Assembly: GCA_028688225.1 (NCBI GenBank)
Contig: JAQTYQ010000014.1
Coordinates: 29,971 to 93,970, forward strand
From: Opitutaceae bacterium
Lineage (GTDB): Bacteria > Verrucomicrobiota > Verrucomicrobiia > Opitutales > Opitutaceae
DNA length: 64,000 nucleotides
Direction of reading: 5' to 3'
Shown: in pieces, positions 53,675 through 63,900 of the stretch
How the letters are laid out: each line of letters opens with the position of its first letter
Position numbering within the stretch: the stretch's first letter is position 1
Made by a program: the position numbers and the translations under genes
The notes under the pieces: generated by a model
What the model was told of the DNA's origin: nothing
Seen by the model: only the letters and a program-made list of their open reading frames with translations
Database searches by the model: none

Positions 53675-53718
53675 GCCCATGGCTAATGTAGAAATGGAGG
53701 CAGACAGATCCTCTGCAC

Positions 53719-54150
<432 letters not shown>

Positions 54151-55611
54151 TTATTTGTGTGCCGCCTGGAAGTCTGGATAAGCCTCGTTGCCATGTTCCC
54201 CGATGTCGAGACCCTCGGTCTCCTCCTCGGCGCTCACACGAATGCCCAGCGCGGCCTTCAAGGCATACCAAATGACAAGCGAGAGCGGGAAGACGTAGAG
54301 GCCGGCCCAGAAGATGCCCTTGAGCTGCACCCAAGTCTGCGCGCCGCGGCTGAGGCCGGTGGCGAGCGCCGCCACATCGGTGGCGACCTGCTGATCGTAA
54401 AACAGGCCGAGTGCGAGCGTACCGAAGACGCCGTTGACGAGGTGGACGGAGAGCGCACCGACCGGATCGTCAAGCTTGAGCTTGTCGAAGAAAACGACGG
54501 CCAGCACCACCAGGACGCCGGCGATCAGACCGATCCAGAAACCGGAGGCGATCGAGACGAACGCGCAAGGCGCGGTGATCGCCACCAGACCGGCCAGACA
54601 CCCGTTCAGAATCATCGAGAGGTCGGGCTTCTTCAGGAGCGCCCAGGCCGTCACCAGTGCGCTCAGCGAGGCGGTGGCCGCCGCGAGGTTGGTGTTGACC
54701 AGGATGTGCGCGATGGCCTTGCCGTCCATGGCCGCCATCGTGGAGCCGGGGTTGAACCCGAACCAGCCGAGCCAGAGGATCAGCACGCCAAGCGCCGCGG
54801 AGGTCATGCTGTGGCCGGGAATCGGATGGACCTTGCCGTCCTTGCCGTACTTGCCGAGGCGCGGGCCGAGCACGATCACGCCGGCGAGGGCCGCCCAGCC
54901 GCCCACCGAGTGCACCACGGTCGAGCCGGCGAAGTCCCGGAAATTGGCGACGCTGAGGAAACCACCGCCCCAGATCCAGTGACCGGTGACGGGATAAACG
55001 AGCGCCACGAGCAGAAAGCTGAAGATCAGGAACGCGCCGAACTTGATGCGCTCGGCCACCGCGCCGGAGACGATCGTCGCGGCCGTGCCGGCAAACACGA
55101 GCTGGAAAAAAAACTTCGCCCAGAGCGGAACCGGCGTCCAGTTGATCGCGCTGTAGACGCCCTCATACTTTGCCGTCGAGAACGGGTTCATCGCCGCGTA
55201 GGCCTCGCCCAGCGCGGGTGAGTTGTCGGCGCCGCCCACAAACCAGAGCCCGTGCGAACCGATAAAACTGTTGCCGTCTCCGAACATCAGGCCCCAGCCG
55301 ATCACCCAGAACGAGATCGTCGATGCGGCAAACACGATGAAATTTTTCGCCAGGATGTTGACGCAGTTTTTCGACTGGCAAAGGCCACTCTCCACGAGCG
55401 CAAAACCGGCGTTCATCCAGAACACCAGCATGGCGGTCACCAGGACCCAGACGGTGTCGAGTCCCGTGCGTAGGCTGCTGAGGTGGGCCACATCGATGGC
55501 CGGGGCGGTTGAGGCGGCCTCCTGGCCGTGAAGCGGGGTCAGGACGGCCATCGCCGCGAGCAGACCGGCCCCGCCCGCGACCCTCGTCAGATGCAAATGC
55601 CACTTTTTCAT
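54151..55611 (-). CDS. amt: Ammonium transporter 3 (divergent subtype)
   Basis: A 486-residue Amt with a signal peptide and 11 helices. Its sequence is clearly of a different subtype from amt1/amt2: LVFWMNAGFALVESGLCQSKNCVNILAKN, DFAGSTVVHSVGGWAALAGV and DDPVGALSVHLVNGVFGTLALG provide the pore histidines. The C-terminus EGLDIGEHGNEAYPDF fits GlnK interaction. It has a sigma-54-like promoter upstream and is followed by a glnK gene. Confidence 0.92.
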   Translation of the reverse strand: MKKWHLHLTRVAGGAGLLAAMAVLTPLHGQEAASTAPAIDVAHLSSLRTGLDTVWVLVTAMLVFWMNAGFALVESGLCQSKNCVNILAKNFIVFAASTISFWVIGWGLMFGDGNSFIGSHGLWFVGGADNSPALGEAYAAMNPFSTAKYEGVYSAINWTPVPLWAKFFFQLVFAGTAATIVSGAVAERIKFGAFLIFSFLLVALVYPVTGHWIWGGGFLSVANFRDFAGSTVVHSVGGWAALAGVIVLGPRLGKYGKDGKVHPIPGHSMTSAALGVLILWLGWFGFNPGSTMAAMDGKAIAHILVNTNLAAATASLSALVTAWALLKKPDLSMILNGCLAGLVAITAPCAFVSIASGFWIGLIAGVLVVLAVVFFDKLKLDDPVGALSVHLVNGVFGTLALGLFYDQQVATDVAALATGLSRGAQTWVQLKGIFWAGLYVFPLSLVIWYALKAALGIRVSAEEETEGLDIGEHGNEAYPDFQAAHK

Positions 55612-55685
55612 AGGAACGTTTTTGTTTGATGACTGGATATTCGGTTGGCTCTGCGGCTGTTCATCCCACAGTAGGCGCTGCCTTT

Positions 55686-55701
55686 AGCACAGCGTATGCC
55701 A
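55686..55701 (-). promoter_or_regulatory. Candidate sigma-54 promoter of amt3-glnK
   Basis: The minus strand reads TGGCATACGCTGTGCT: TGGCA, GG and GC 10 bases apart, then TGCT. It lies about 75 bases upstream of the amt3 start, a normal promoter distance. With the similar site at 53536-53551 it suggests NtrC-type nitrogen control. Confidence 0.5.
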
Positions 55702-55859
55702 AGGAGCGGACCGCCCGGAAAATAACTTCACGAATCTGCCGGTCCGCCCCTCACGGCGGGGGTCTCCTCACCTTGAAAATCCGGAGCGCCCCAGCAGGCA
55801 ACGGCTTCCAGCCCGCATGGCGGAGGGCGCCGCCGGTCCCCCAAACACCGATGCGCCGA

Positions 55860-57650
55860 TTACTCCGCCGGCGTTACCGTCTGGATGTGCAGCTCGCGCA
55901 GCTGCTTCGGCGCCACCGGCGCCGGGCTCTGCGTCATGAGATCCTGCGCCTTCTGCGTCTTGGGAAAGGCGATGACATCGCGGATGCTCGTCGTGCCGCA
56001 CAGCAGCGCCACCATCCGGTCCAGGCCGAACGCGATGCCGCCGTGCGGCGGTGCGCCGTACTTGAAGGCCCGCAGCAGGTAGCCGAAACGGCTCTCGACG
56101 ACGTCCGCCGGAATTTTGAGCACGTCCTTGAATACCTTTTCCTGCAGCGCAGGCTGGTGGATGCGGATCGAACCGCCGCCGAGTTCCATGCCGTTGAGCA
56201 CGACGTCGTAGTGCTGGCCGCGCACCTGGCGGGGAGCGGTGTCGAGCAACGGGATGTCCTCCGGCACCGGCGCCGTGAACGGATGATGCGTGGCCACAAA
56301 GCGCTTGGCCTCCTCGTCGTAGGTCATCAGCGGGAAATCGACCACCCATAGGAAATTCCACTGGCTGGCCGGGATGGTCAGCTTGCCGCGTTTCTGCAGC
56401 AGCGCGGCGCATTCGAGTCGGATGCGGCCGAGGATGGCGCAGGCCTTCTCCCACGGCGCCGCCGCGAAAAAGATGATGTCCCCGTCGGCGATGCCCAGCC
56501 GCTGCGTGAGCTCCGCCTTCTCGGCTGCGGTGAAGAATTTCACGATCGGCGATTTCCACTCGCCGCCCTCGACCTTGATGAACGCCAGGCCCTTGGCCCC
56601 GAGCGCCTTCGCGGTTTCCTCCAGGTTGGTGAGCTCGCCCTGGGTGACGTCCGCCAGTCCCTTTGCGTTCACCGCCTTGACCGCACCACCGCCCGTTGCC
56701 GCCGACGCAAAAACCTTGAAGGTGGATTTCTTGAAGATCTCCGTAAAGTCAACCAGCTCTAGGCCGAACCGGGTGTCAGGCTTGTCGACGCCGTAGCGGT
56801 TCATCGCGTCCTTGAAGGAAAGCCGCGGAAACGGCACCGGCAGGTTCACCCCGAGGACGTCCTGCCAGACCTTCCGCAGCATCCCCTCGAACAAGGTGTA
56901 GATGCCCTCGCGGTCGATGAACGACACCTCGACGTCGATCTGGGTGAACTCCATCTGCCGGTCGGCCCGCAGGTCCTCATCGCGAAAACAGCGGGCGATC
57001 TGCAGATACCGCTCCACCCCCGCCACCATGAGGATCTGCTTGAACTGCTGCGGCGACTGCGAGAGGGCGTAGAACTGCCCCGGGTGGATGCGCGACGGCA
57101 CGAGGTACTCGCGGGCGCCCTCCGGCGTGCTCTTGAAGAGGATGGGCGTCTCGACCTCGATGAACTCCTGCTCGTCGAAGTAATCGCGCACGGCCTTGGT
57201 GGCGCGGTGGCGCACCTCGAGATTCCGGCGCATCTTCGGCCGGCGCAGATCGAGGTAGCGGTAGGTCAGCCGCAGGTCCTCGTTGACCCGGTCGCCGCCC
57301 TCGTCATCGAGCGGAAACGGCGGCGTCTCCGACAGGTTGTGGATTTCGAGCGCGGTGGCGTCGACTTCGATCTCGCCCGTGGCCAGGCTCGGATTGGCCG
57401 TCCCGGCCGGACGCAAGGTGACCCGCCCCGTCACGCCGATGACCGACTCGGGCTTGAGCTGGGCCGCCCGCGCACCCGCGTCCGCATTGGAATTGGGCTC
57501 GAGCTTGACCTGGGTCACGCCCTTCCGGTCGCGCAGGTCGATGAAGATGATGCCGCCCTGGTCGCGGATGGAGTCGACCCAGCCGGCCAGCGAGACGGTG
57601 GCGCCGAGGTCGGCCTTGGTGAGTTGGGCACAATGGTGCGTGCGCTTCAT
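55860..57650 (-). CDS. aspS: Aspartyl-tRNA synthetase
   Basis: A 596-residue bacterial-type class II synthetase. The N-terminal OB-fold is at 1-110 (AGWVDSIRDQGGIIFIDLRDRKG), motif 2 is seen in YLQIARCFRDEDLRADRQMEFTQID, the bacterial GAD insertion lies about 290-420, and GGIAFGLDRMVALLCG is motif 3. ATG 57650 begins MKRTHHCAQLTKADLG; upstream codons are not conserved. It charges tRNA-Asp. It is followed by the 248-bp gap to the amt3 operon. Confidence 0.95.
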   Translation of the reverse strand: MKRTHHCAQLTKADLGATVSLAGWVDSIRDQGGIIFIDLRDRKGVTQVKLEPNSNADAGARAAQLKPESVIGVTGRVTLRPAGTANPSLATGEIEVDATALEIHNLSETPPFPLDDEGGDRVNEDLRLTYRYLDLRRPKMRRNLEVRHRATKAVRDYFDEQEFIEVETPILFKSTPEGAREYLVPSRIHPGQFYALSQSPQQFKQILMVAGVERYLQIARCFRDEDLRADRQMEFTQIDVEVSFIDREGIYTLFEGMLRKVWQDVLGVNLPVPFPRLSFKDAMNRYGVDKPDTRFGLELVDFTEIFKKSTFKVFASAATGGGAVKAVNAKGLADVTQGELTNLEETAKALGAKGLAFIKVEGGEWKSPIVKFFTAAEKAELTQRLGIADGDIIFFAAAPWEKACAILGRIRLECAALLQKRGKLTIPASQWNFLWVVDFPLMTYDEEAKRFVATHHPFTAPVPEDIPLLDTAPRQVRGQHYDVVLNGMELGGGSIRIHQPALQEKVFKDVLKIPADVVESRFGYLLRAFKYGAPPHGGIAFGLDRMVALLCGTTSIRDVIAFPKTQKAQDLMTQSPAPVAPKQLRELHIQTVTPAE

Positions 57651-57777
57651 GTTGGTGGCGAGGGACGAAAGTCGGCCAACTAAGCGTGCGCCCCCGCCGG
57701 AGGGCAAACCTGAAATTGGCCGCCGGCGCGGCGGGCCCGCGCCGGGAAACCTGCGCCGGGCCGCTACCCCGCCGATA

Positions 57778-59364
57778 TCACTGTGCGATCAAGCTTTTAC
57801 CCGTCATCTCCGCCGGTTTGGGCAGGCCCATGAGCTCCAGCAGCGTCGGCGCGATGTCGGCGAGCCGCCCCCCCTGACGCAGCTTCGTCTTGCCGGCGGC
57901 ATACCCTTTGCCCACCACGAACACCTCGACCAGGTTGAGGGTGTGCGACGTGTGCGGAGCGTTGTGCTCCGGGTCCCACATCTGTTCGCAGTTGCCGTGG
58001 TCGGCACAGACCACCGCCGCGCCGCCCATCTTGAGCACCGCATCGAGCAGCACCCCGGTCCCGAGGTCGGTCGCCTCGACCGCGCGGATGGCCGCGGGCA
58101 GCGAGCCGGTGTGGCCGACCATGTCGGGATTGGCGTAATTGACGACCAGCAGGTCGTACTTGCCGGAGAGAATGGCGTCGCGCGCGGCCACCGTCACGCC
58201 CATCGACGCCATGTCCGGCGCCAGGTCGTAGGTCGTGACCTTCGGGCTGGCCACCACCGCCCGCTCCTCGCCGGGAAATGGCTCCTCGCGGTAATCGTTG
58301 AAGAAAAATGTCACGTGCGGGTACTTCTCCGTCTCCGCGCTGCGAAATTGTTTCAACCCGCGCGCCGCGACATACTCGCCAAGGATATTCTTCATCTTGG
58401 CCGGCTTCAGGAGGATAGTCTCGACCGGCAGGCCCTTTTTGTACTCGGTCAACCCCGCAAAGTAGAGGTCGAGCTTCCGGCCGCGGTCAAACTCCTTGAA
58501 TCCCTCCTCGCAGAATGCGCGGCAGAGCTCGCGCGGGCGGTCGCCGCGGAAGTTGAAGAAGACCACGCTGTCGCCGTCGTCGATGGACCCGACCGGCTTG
58601 CCGTCGCCATCGGTCACCCAGGTCGGCACCACGAACTCGTCGCCCTTCTGCGAATCGTTGGTCGGCTGGTCGTAATACTGCTGCACGGCGGCGGTGGCGC
58701 TCGGCGCGCTGCCGTCGGCCCGGGCACCCGTGAGCATGGCGTAGGCGCGGCTCACCCGCTCCCAGCGATTGTCGCGGTCCATGCTGTAAAAGCGGCCGCA
58801 CACGCTCGCGACCCGGCCCACGCCGAGCTCCGCGAGCTTGGCCTCGAGCTGTCGGATGAAACCGAGGCCGCTGGCTGGCGGCGTGTCCCGCCCGTCCATG
58901 AACGCGTGGACGAAAATGTCCTTCGTCACCCCCGCCGCCCTGGCCAGCGCGACCAGGCCGTAGAGATGGTCGAGCAGGCTGTGCACGCCCGCATCGGAGG
59001 CCAGCCCCATGAAATGCAGCTTCGTGCCCTGCCGCTTCACCCGGTCGAGGGCGGCGCGCCACACGGCGTTGCCGGCGATCTCGCCGTCGGTGATCGCCTT
59101 GGTGATGCGCACGATCTCCTGGTCGACGATGCGGCCGGCGCCGATGTTCTGGTGTCCCACCTCGCTATTGCCCATCACGCCGGCGGGCACGCCGACGTCG
59201 AGGCCGCATGCCTTGACGAGCGTCACGGGATACTGCGCGTGCAGCCGGTCGTCGTAGGGCTTGCGGGCGAGGTGCACGGCATTGAACGGGTCGTGCGCCG
59301 GGTTCGGATTGTTGCCCCAGCCGTCGCGGACGACGAGGAGCACGGGGCGGCATTTTGAACTCAT
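57778..59364 (-). CDS. gpmI: 2,3-bisphosphoglycerate-independent phosphoglycerate mutase
   Basis: A 528-residue alkaline-phosphatase-superfamily enzyme of glycolysis. VVRDGWGNN begins the phosphatase domain; the catalytic Ser is in MGNSEVGHQNIGAGR. DGRDTPP and RFYSMDRDNRWERV lie in the transferase insert, and NYANPDMVGHTGSLPAAIRAVE and ADHGNCEQM carry metal ligands. ATG 59364 is chosen. The 5' gap (59365-59908) carries two intergenic hairpin repeats. Confidence 0.95.
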   Translation of the reverse strand: MSSKCRPVLLVVRDGWGNNPNPAHDPFNAVHLARKPYDDRLHAQYPVTLVKACGLDVGVPAGVMGNSEVGHQNIGAGRIVDQEIVRITKAITDGEIAGNAVWRAALDRVKRQGTKLHFMGLASDAGVHSLLDHLYGLVALARAAGVTKDIFVHAFMDGRDTPPASGLGFIRQLEAKLAELGVGRVASVCGRFYSMDRDNRWERVSRAYAMLTGARADGSAPSATAAVQQYYDQPTNDSQKGDEFVVPTWVTDGDGKPVGSIDDGDSVVFFNFRGDRPRELCRAFCEEGFKEFDRGRKLDLYFAGLTEYKKGLPVETILLKPAKMKNILGEYVAARGLKQFRSAETEKYPHVTFFFNDYREEPFPGEERAVVASPKVTTYDLAPDMASMGVTVAARDAILSGKYDLLVVNYANPDMVGHTGSLPAAIRAVEATDLGTGVLLDAVLKMGGAAVVCADHGNCEQMWDPEHNAPHTSHTLNLVEVFVVGKGYAAGKTKLRQGGRLADIAPTLLELMGLPKPAEMTGKSLIAQ

Positions 59365-59524
59365 GGCAAAAAAAGATGGTGAGCAGACGGCTCGGCCGGC
59401 GCAACCGGTCCGGGCTACAAACCTACCAGTGATGCGGTCGCGCCCCGTCACCGGCAACGCCAAAATCCGTTGTCGCGACCACCGGCACGGAATCGGTACG
59501 ACGTTTTGGGCTTGTGCATATAGT

Positions 59525-59570
59525 TGTAGCCGGGGACCCCGGACACCCGGCCTCCCCGAGGCCGGCTACA
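59525..59570. repeat. Palindromic intergenic repeat (TGTAGCCGG arms)
   Basis: TGTAGCCGG (59525-59533) and CCGGCTACA (59562-59570) enclose a GC-rich centre containing smaller dyads (GGGGACCCC). It resembles a REP/MITE-like palindromic repeat. Function unknown. Confidence 0.55.
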
Positions 59571-59710
59571 GAGGCGACAACGCGTCACCCTTGATGCACG
59601 CCTCTCGCGGCATCTGTAACGATGAGGGGCACGGACCCGCTTGGGAGTCGGGGCCACCACCCGCCCGACGCCACGTTTGACATCCGGGACGAATCTCCCG
59701 ACCAGTAGCT

Positions 59711-59746
59711 AGGAGTTTGTCGGACTTTGAGGTCCGACAAACTCCT
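59711..59746. repeat. Perfect 15-bp stem hairpin (GTCGGAC...GTCCGAC)
   Basis: AGGAGTTTGTCGGAC (59711-59725) is the exact inverse of GTCCGACAAACTCCT (59732-59746) with a TTTGAG loop. It is too far from gpmI and hemH to be their terminator, and no U-tract follows. It looks like a repeat-family hairpin. Confidence 0.6.
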
Positions 59747-59908
59747 TAGGCAAATCGCCCGGAAAAGAACTCAACCAGCAGACTCCGACCGCATTGCTCT
59801 CAAAAATCTGCGCCGGCCGGATTTCCTCATCCTTCAGGCCCTCAAAAAAGCGGCGGTTTCGCTTTTAGGAGCCTGGTGGACGAGAAGTCCGGCAGGCTTC
59901 TAGCGCCC

Positions 59909-60979
59909 ATGCCCGATCGCGCCGTCCTCCTCGTCAACCTCGGCTCACCCGATTCCACCTCGGTCGCCGACGTGCGCCGCTATCTTGCGGAATTCCTCGG
60001 CGACGACCGTGTGCTCGACGCACCGCCGCAGCCGCTGCGCTGGCTGCTGCTCCACGGCATCATCCTGCGCACCCGCCCGGCGAAATCGGCCCATGCCTAT
60101 GCCAGCATCTGGACGCCCGCCGGTTCGCCGCTGATTGTCACCAGCCGCAGCGTGCAGCAGAAGCTGGCCGCCGCGCTGGGGCCGGACGTGCCGGTCGCCC
60201 TGGCCATGCGCTATGGACGCCCCGCGATCGCCCCGGTGATCAGCCAGCTCGCCGCGAGCGGTGTCCGGAAAGTGCTGCTCATTCCGCAATATCCGCACTA
60301 TGCGATGTCGAGCTGGGAAACCGTGGTGGTGAAAGTCCGGGAGGCGGCGGCCCGGCTGGCGCCGCGCCTGCGCCTGGAAACCGAGCCGCCGTTCTATGCG
60401 GACGACGATTACATCGAAGCGCTCTATGCGAGCGTCGGCCCCTATCTCGTGAAACCTCACGACCACCTGCTTTTCAGTTATCACGGCATCCCCGTGCGGC
60501 ATCTGCGCAAGGCCGATTCGTCCAAGGCCCATTGTACCCTGGTGCCGGATTGCTGCGAAACCTGCAGTCCGGCGCAGGCCACCTGCTACAAAGCGCAGAT
60601 CACGCGCACGACGCAGCTCCTGGCGCGCCGCGCCGGTCTGGATCCCGCCCGCTACTCCATTTCGTTTCAATCGCGCCTGGTCGGCGAACCATGGCTCCAG
60701 CCGTACACCGATTTCGAACTCCGGCGTCTTCCCGCCCAGGGCAAAAAGCGCCTGCTGGTCATCACCCCCGCTTTTGTCGCCGACTGCCTGGAGACGCTCG
60801 AGGAAATCCGCGTGGCCGGACGGGAGACCTTTCTCCAGGCCGGCGGCGAGTCATTCGACCATATCCCCTGCCTGAACGATCATCCGGCGTATATCGATTT
60901 TCTCGCCGGCCGGGCGCTCCGCTGGCTCACGTCAAACCCGCCGATTGAGGGCAAATTCCCGGAGCGGCCCGGTATCTAA
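59909..60979 (+). CDS. hemH: Ferrochelatase
   Basis: A 356-residue enzyme inserting Fe(II) into protoporphyrin (or coproporphyrin). RAVLLVNLGSPDS starts the fold, HLLFSYHGIPVRHL holds the catalytic His, and VITPAFVADCLETLEEI the conserved Glu. The unusual DSSKAHCTLVPDCCETCSPAQATCY stretch concentrates Cys residues where many bacterial enzymes have an iron-sulfur motif. ATG 59909 (MPDRAVLLV) is preferred to a GTG 11 codons earlier. Confidence 0.93.
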   Translation: MPDRAVLLVNLGSPDSTSVADVRRYLAEFLGDDRVLDAPPQPLRWLLLHGIILRTRPAKSAHAYASIWTPAGSPLIVTSRSVQQKLAAALGPDVPVALAMRYGRPAIAPVISQLAASGVRKVLLIPQYPHYAMSSWETVVVKVREAAARLAPRLRLETEPPFYADDDYIEALYASVGPYLVKPHDHLLFSYHGIPVRHLRKADSSKAHCTLVPDCCETCSPAQATCYKAQITRTTQLLARRAGLDPARYSISFQSRLVGEPWLQPYTDFELRRLPAQGKKRLLVITPAFVADCLETLEEIRVAGRETFLQAGGESFDHIPCLNDHPAYIDFLAGRALRWLTSNPPIEGKFPERPGI

Positions 60980-61207
60980 ACCGGCGCCGGCCACCGGCCG
61001 GCTATCCCACGCCTCCTGCGGGCAGGAAGTTGGGCCGGTCGGATGAACCGACGGTCGCAGCTGTCAAAAAATTCTCAAACTCTCCCGCGGCACTTGCCGC
61101 CGAGCCGGGTTCAGCACTTTTCTCTTAACAAGCGGGGGAGACCGGTCACGGTTCTGCCGTGGAAGTGAGGCCCGTCGCTTCACCAGCGTTCCCCAGATTC
61201 GGCTTTC

Positions 61208-63865
61208 GTGGGCAACTCGTCGCAAATTCAAACGACCGGCGCCACCGGAACGAACGCCCGTGGCTCCGCCGGAGCGTTGCTGGTCCTTGATGGGAATGGG
61301 AAAATTCTACTGGCCGACTCCGCCGCGCGCGCGCTCTGGCGGTCCGGCGAGACCGAGCTGATCGGCGATCATTTCTCCACGCTCTTCGCCTTCGAGGTCA
61401 CCACCAAGGACTCCCGCTGGCTCGAGGCGCAATGGGACGTGCTGCTGGCCGCCGGCTCGGCCGCCCCGCTCCGGCTCGTCGCCCAGCCGAAGGACGGCGC
61501 GCGCCTCGAGGTGTCCGTGCGCCTCGAAAAGACCGCTTCCGCCGCCGGCCCGGGCTGTTTTGCGTTTGTGTCGCCGGCCGCGCCCGCCGACACCGGAGCG
61601 GACCTGCTCTCCGTTCTGGCCGAGCGCAGCCCCGTCGGGGTCTTCGACCTCAACTTCAAGGCCGGCACCTACTACTATTCCCCCGCTTGGAAAAAGCAGC
61701 TGGGCTATGCCGAGCATGAACTCGACGCCTCCTTCGAGACGTGGCGCAATCTGCTGCATCCCGAGGACTCTGCGGCTGCGCCTGATCGTGTCGCCACCAA
61801 ATTCTTCAGCGGAGCGCGCAGTTTCTCGGTCGAATACCGCCTCCGGCACAAGAAGGGCCACTACGTGTGGATTCATGGCATCGGCCTGCAGGTGTTCGGC
61901 TCCGGCGGGGACATCGAGCGCGTCGCCGGTGTGCACCTCGACATCACCGAGCGCAAGGAATTTGAGGAGATTTCGGTCGAAAGCGAGGAACGCCTCCAGG
62001 AGCTCACGGAACACGGCCACCTCGGCTTGTTCGACCTGAACTTTGCCGGCGGCCGCTGCTGGTTTTCGCCCGCCTGGAAGCGCCTGCTCGGCTACGCGGC
62101 GGATGACCTCATCGACGGCCCCGAGGCCCTGGCCAGCGTGCTGCATCCCGAGGATGCGCCCGCCGGGCTGAAGGAGTTCTTCCTGTCCCGCCATCCCGGC
62201 GAGAGCGCCTATCTTGATCTCTGCCGTCTGCGCCACAAGGACGGCCGTTATGTCTGGGCGATCGGCGGCGTGTTCCGCCAGATGTCGCGCAAGCGCGAGT
62301 TGCAGCGCGTGCTCGGTTTCCATTGCGCGCTGCCGGCGGAGCTGCCCGTGACGGGCGGGCAGGCCATCCCTCCCGCGCTGCTCACTGGCGCATTCGCCGA
62401 ATTGCACGAAGGCCTCGTGCTCGTCGACGCTGCCGGCCGCATCACCTTCGCCAGCGACAAGGCCGGCTCCATCCTGGGCGAGACGCCCGAGGCCCTGCGC
62501 GGCCGGCCGCTCCTCGAGGCGTTCCCGCTCGTGCAGCGCACCGGCGGCCAGCCGGTCGAATTCCCCGTCAACCGGTTGCTTGAGCTCGGCGAAACCATCG
62601 CCCTCAACAATGACCATGCCCTTGCCCGCGCCGGGGGCGCCGCGCCGCGGCCCTTGGCCTTCAGCGCGCGTCCGGTGCCGGATGCCTCCGGCCGGACCGC
62701 CGGCGCGGTCATCGTCTTTCGCGATCCCGAGGAAATGCCCCTCACCCCCGAGGAACTTGTGAAGGCCAACCGGTTTGAGTCGCTCGGCGTGCTCGCCGGC
62801 GGCATCGCGCACGACTTCAACAATCTCCTGACCACCATCCTCGGCGGCATTTCGCTCGCCAAGGACAACCGTGACTACTCCGCCCTTGAGGACAGCGAGA
62901 ACGCGTGTCTCGCCGCCAAGGGCCTGACGAAGCAGCTCCTGACCTTCGCCAAGGGCGGCACCGCCGTGCAGACCGTGCTCGCGCCGCTGACCGTGCTCAA
63001 GGAGGCCGCGCGCATCGCCGCCGCCGGCGCCAGCACCGAGGTGCTCATCGAAGTCGCGCCCGGCACGGGCAACATCCACGCCGACCGCGCCCAGGTCCTG
63101 CAGGTCTTCCAAAACCTGATCGTCAACGCCGTCCAGGCCATGCCCGGGGACCGCCCCGGCCATGTGTGGCTGCGCGCCGCCGGCGTCGAACTCGCCGAGG
63201 GCCAGATGCCGCCGCTGCCCGCCGGGCGCTGCGTGCAGTTCGAGGTGCAGGATGACGGCCACGGCATCCCTCCGGAGAACCTCCAGAAGATCTTCGACGC
63301 CTTCTTCACCACCAAGAAGCACGGCACCGGCCTCGGCCTCGCCACCGTGCTCGACATCGTGCGCAAGCACGGCGGCCAGATCGGCGTCGACTCCACCGTC
63401 GGCACCGGCACCACCTTCACCATCTTCCTGCCGCAGGCCGACCGGCCCGCCGAGGTCGAGGCCCGCCGCGCGCCCACCCTGCGCTTCGGCACCGGCCGCG
63501 TCCTGTTCATGGACGACGACGAGAAGATCTGCGCGCTCACCGCCGGCATGCTCGACGGCCTCGAGTACAAGTACGACATCGCGAAGCACGGCGAGGAAGC
63601 CCTGACACTCTACAAGCGCTACCTTACCATCGGCCGGCCCTATGACGCCGTCATCATGGATCTCACCATCATCGGCGGCATGGGCGGCGAGGAGACCTTC
63701 AAGAAGCTGCGCGACCTCGATCCCGACGTGCGGGCGATCGTCACCAGCGGCTACGACAGCGAAGAGATGGCGCAGCAGTACCTGGACATGGGCTTCTGCG
63801 GCTACCTCACCAAGCCCTACCGCGTCACCGACCTCGGCCGCATCCTCAAGACCGTGCTCGGGTGA
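61208..63865 (+). CDS. Multi-PAS hybrid sensor histidine kinase with C-terminal receiver
   Basis: An 885-residue soluble-looking kinase starting at GTG 61208. Three or four PAS-type segments are visible, the clearest at about 150-270 (FDLNFKAGTYYYSPAWKKQLGY, VWIHGIG) and 275-385. After another PAS-like region (about 400-510) come HisKA (LAGGIAHDFNNLLTTILGG, H about 535) and HATPase (ENLQKIFDAFFTTKKHGTGLGLATVLDIV), then a receiver with DLTIIGGMGG (phospho-Asp about 817). No transmembrane helix is seen. The DFNNLL H-box places it with PAS-linked, NtrB-like hybrid kinases. Confidence 0.9.
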   Translation: MGNSSQIQTTGATGTNARGSAGALLVLDGNGKILLADSAARALWRSGETELIGDHFSTLFAFEVTTKDSRWLEAQWDVLLAAGSAAPLRLVAQPKDGARLEVSVRLEKTASAAGPGCFAFVSPAAPADTGADLLSVLAERSPVGVFDLNFKAGTYYYSPAWKKQLGYAEHELDASFETWRNLLHPEDSAAAPDRVATKFFSGARSFSVEYRLRHKKGHYVWIHGIGLQVFGSGGDIERVAGVHLDITERKEFEEISVESEERLQELTEHGHLGLFDLNFAGGRCWFSPAWKRLLGYAADDLIDGPEALASVLHPEDAPAGLKEFFLSRHPGESAYLDLCRLRHKDGRYVWAIGGVFRQMSRKRELQRVLGFHCALPAELPVTGGQAIPPALLTGAFAELHEGLVLVDAAGRITFASDKAGSILGETPEALRGRPLLEAFPLVQRTGGQPVEFPVNRLLELGETIALNNDHALARAGGAAPRPLAFSARPVPDASGRTAGAVIVFRDPEEMPLTPEELVKANRFESLGVLAGGIAHDFNNLLTTILGGISLAKDNRDYSALEDSENACLAAKGLTKQLLTFAKGGTAVQTVLAPLTVLKEAARIAAAGASTEVLIEVAPGTGNIHADRAQVLQVFQNLIVNAVQAMPGDRPGHVWLRAAGVELAEGQMPPLPAGRCVQFEVQDDGHGIPPENLQKIFDAFFTTKKHGTGLGLATVLDIVRKHGGQIGVDSTVGTGTTFTIFLPQADRPAEVEARRAPTLRFGTGRVLFMDDDEKICALTAGMLDGLEYKYDIAKHGEEALTLYKRYLTIGRPYDAVIMDLTIIGGMGGEETFKKLRDLDPDVRAIVTSGYDSEEMAQQYLDMGFCGYLTKPYRVTDLGRILKTVLG

Positions 63866-63900
63866 GTCGGGCTCACGGTCTTTTGTTTTGAGCCCATGGC

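Larger units (their letters stand above)
59365..59908. other. Intergenic region with two hairpin repeats between gpmI and hemH
   Basis: No gene is evident in this 544-bp divergent stretch. Besides promoters for both directions it holds the 46-bp TGTAGCCGG...CCGGCTACA element (59525-59570) and a perfect 15-bp-stem hairpin (59711-59746). The first 150 bp are GC-rich and without recognisable structure, and I saw no tRNA-like cloverleaf. Confidence 0.5.

Noticed and set aside
57283..59358. 691-codon plus-strand ORF
   Set aside because: It mirrors aspS and gpmI, both with complete catalytic motifs, and its sequence is of the His/Arg-rich antisense type.
59365..59700. tRNA or other structured RNA gene in the gpmI-hemH gap
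   Set aside because: No TPsiC-like GTTCNANNC/arm arrangement or cloverleaf could be found; only palindromic repeats are seen.
61307..63589. 760-codon minus-strand ORF
   Set aside because: Antisense to the PAS hybrid kinase; low-complexity composition with no motif.
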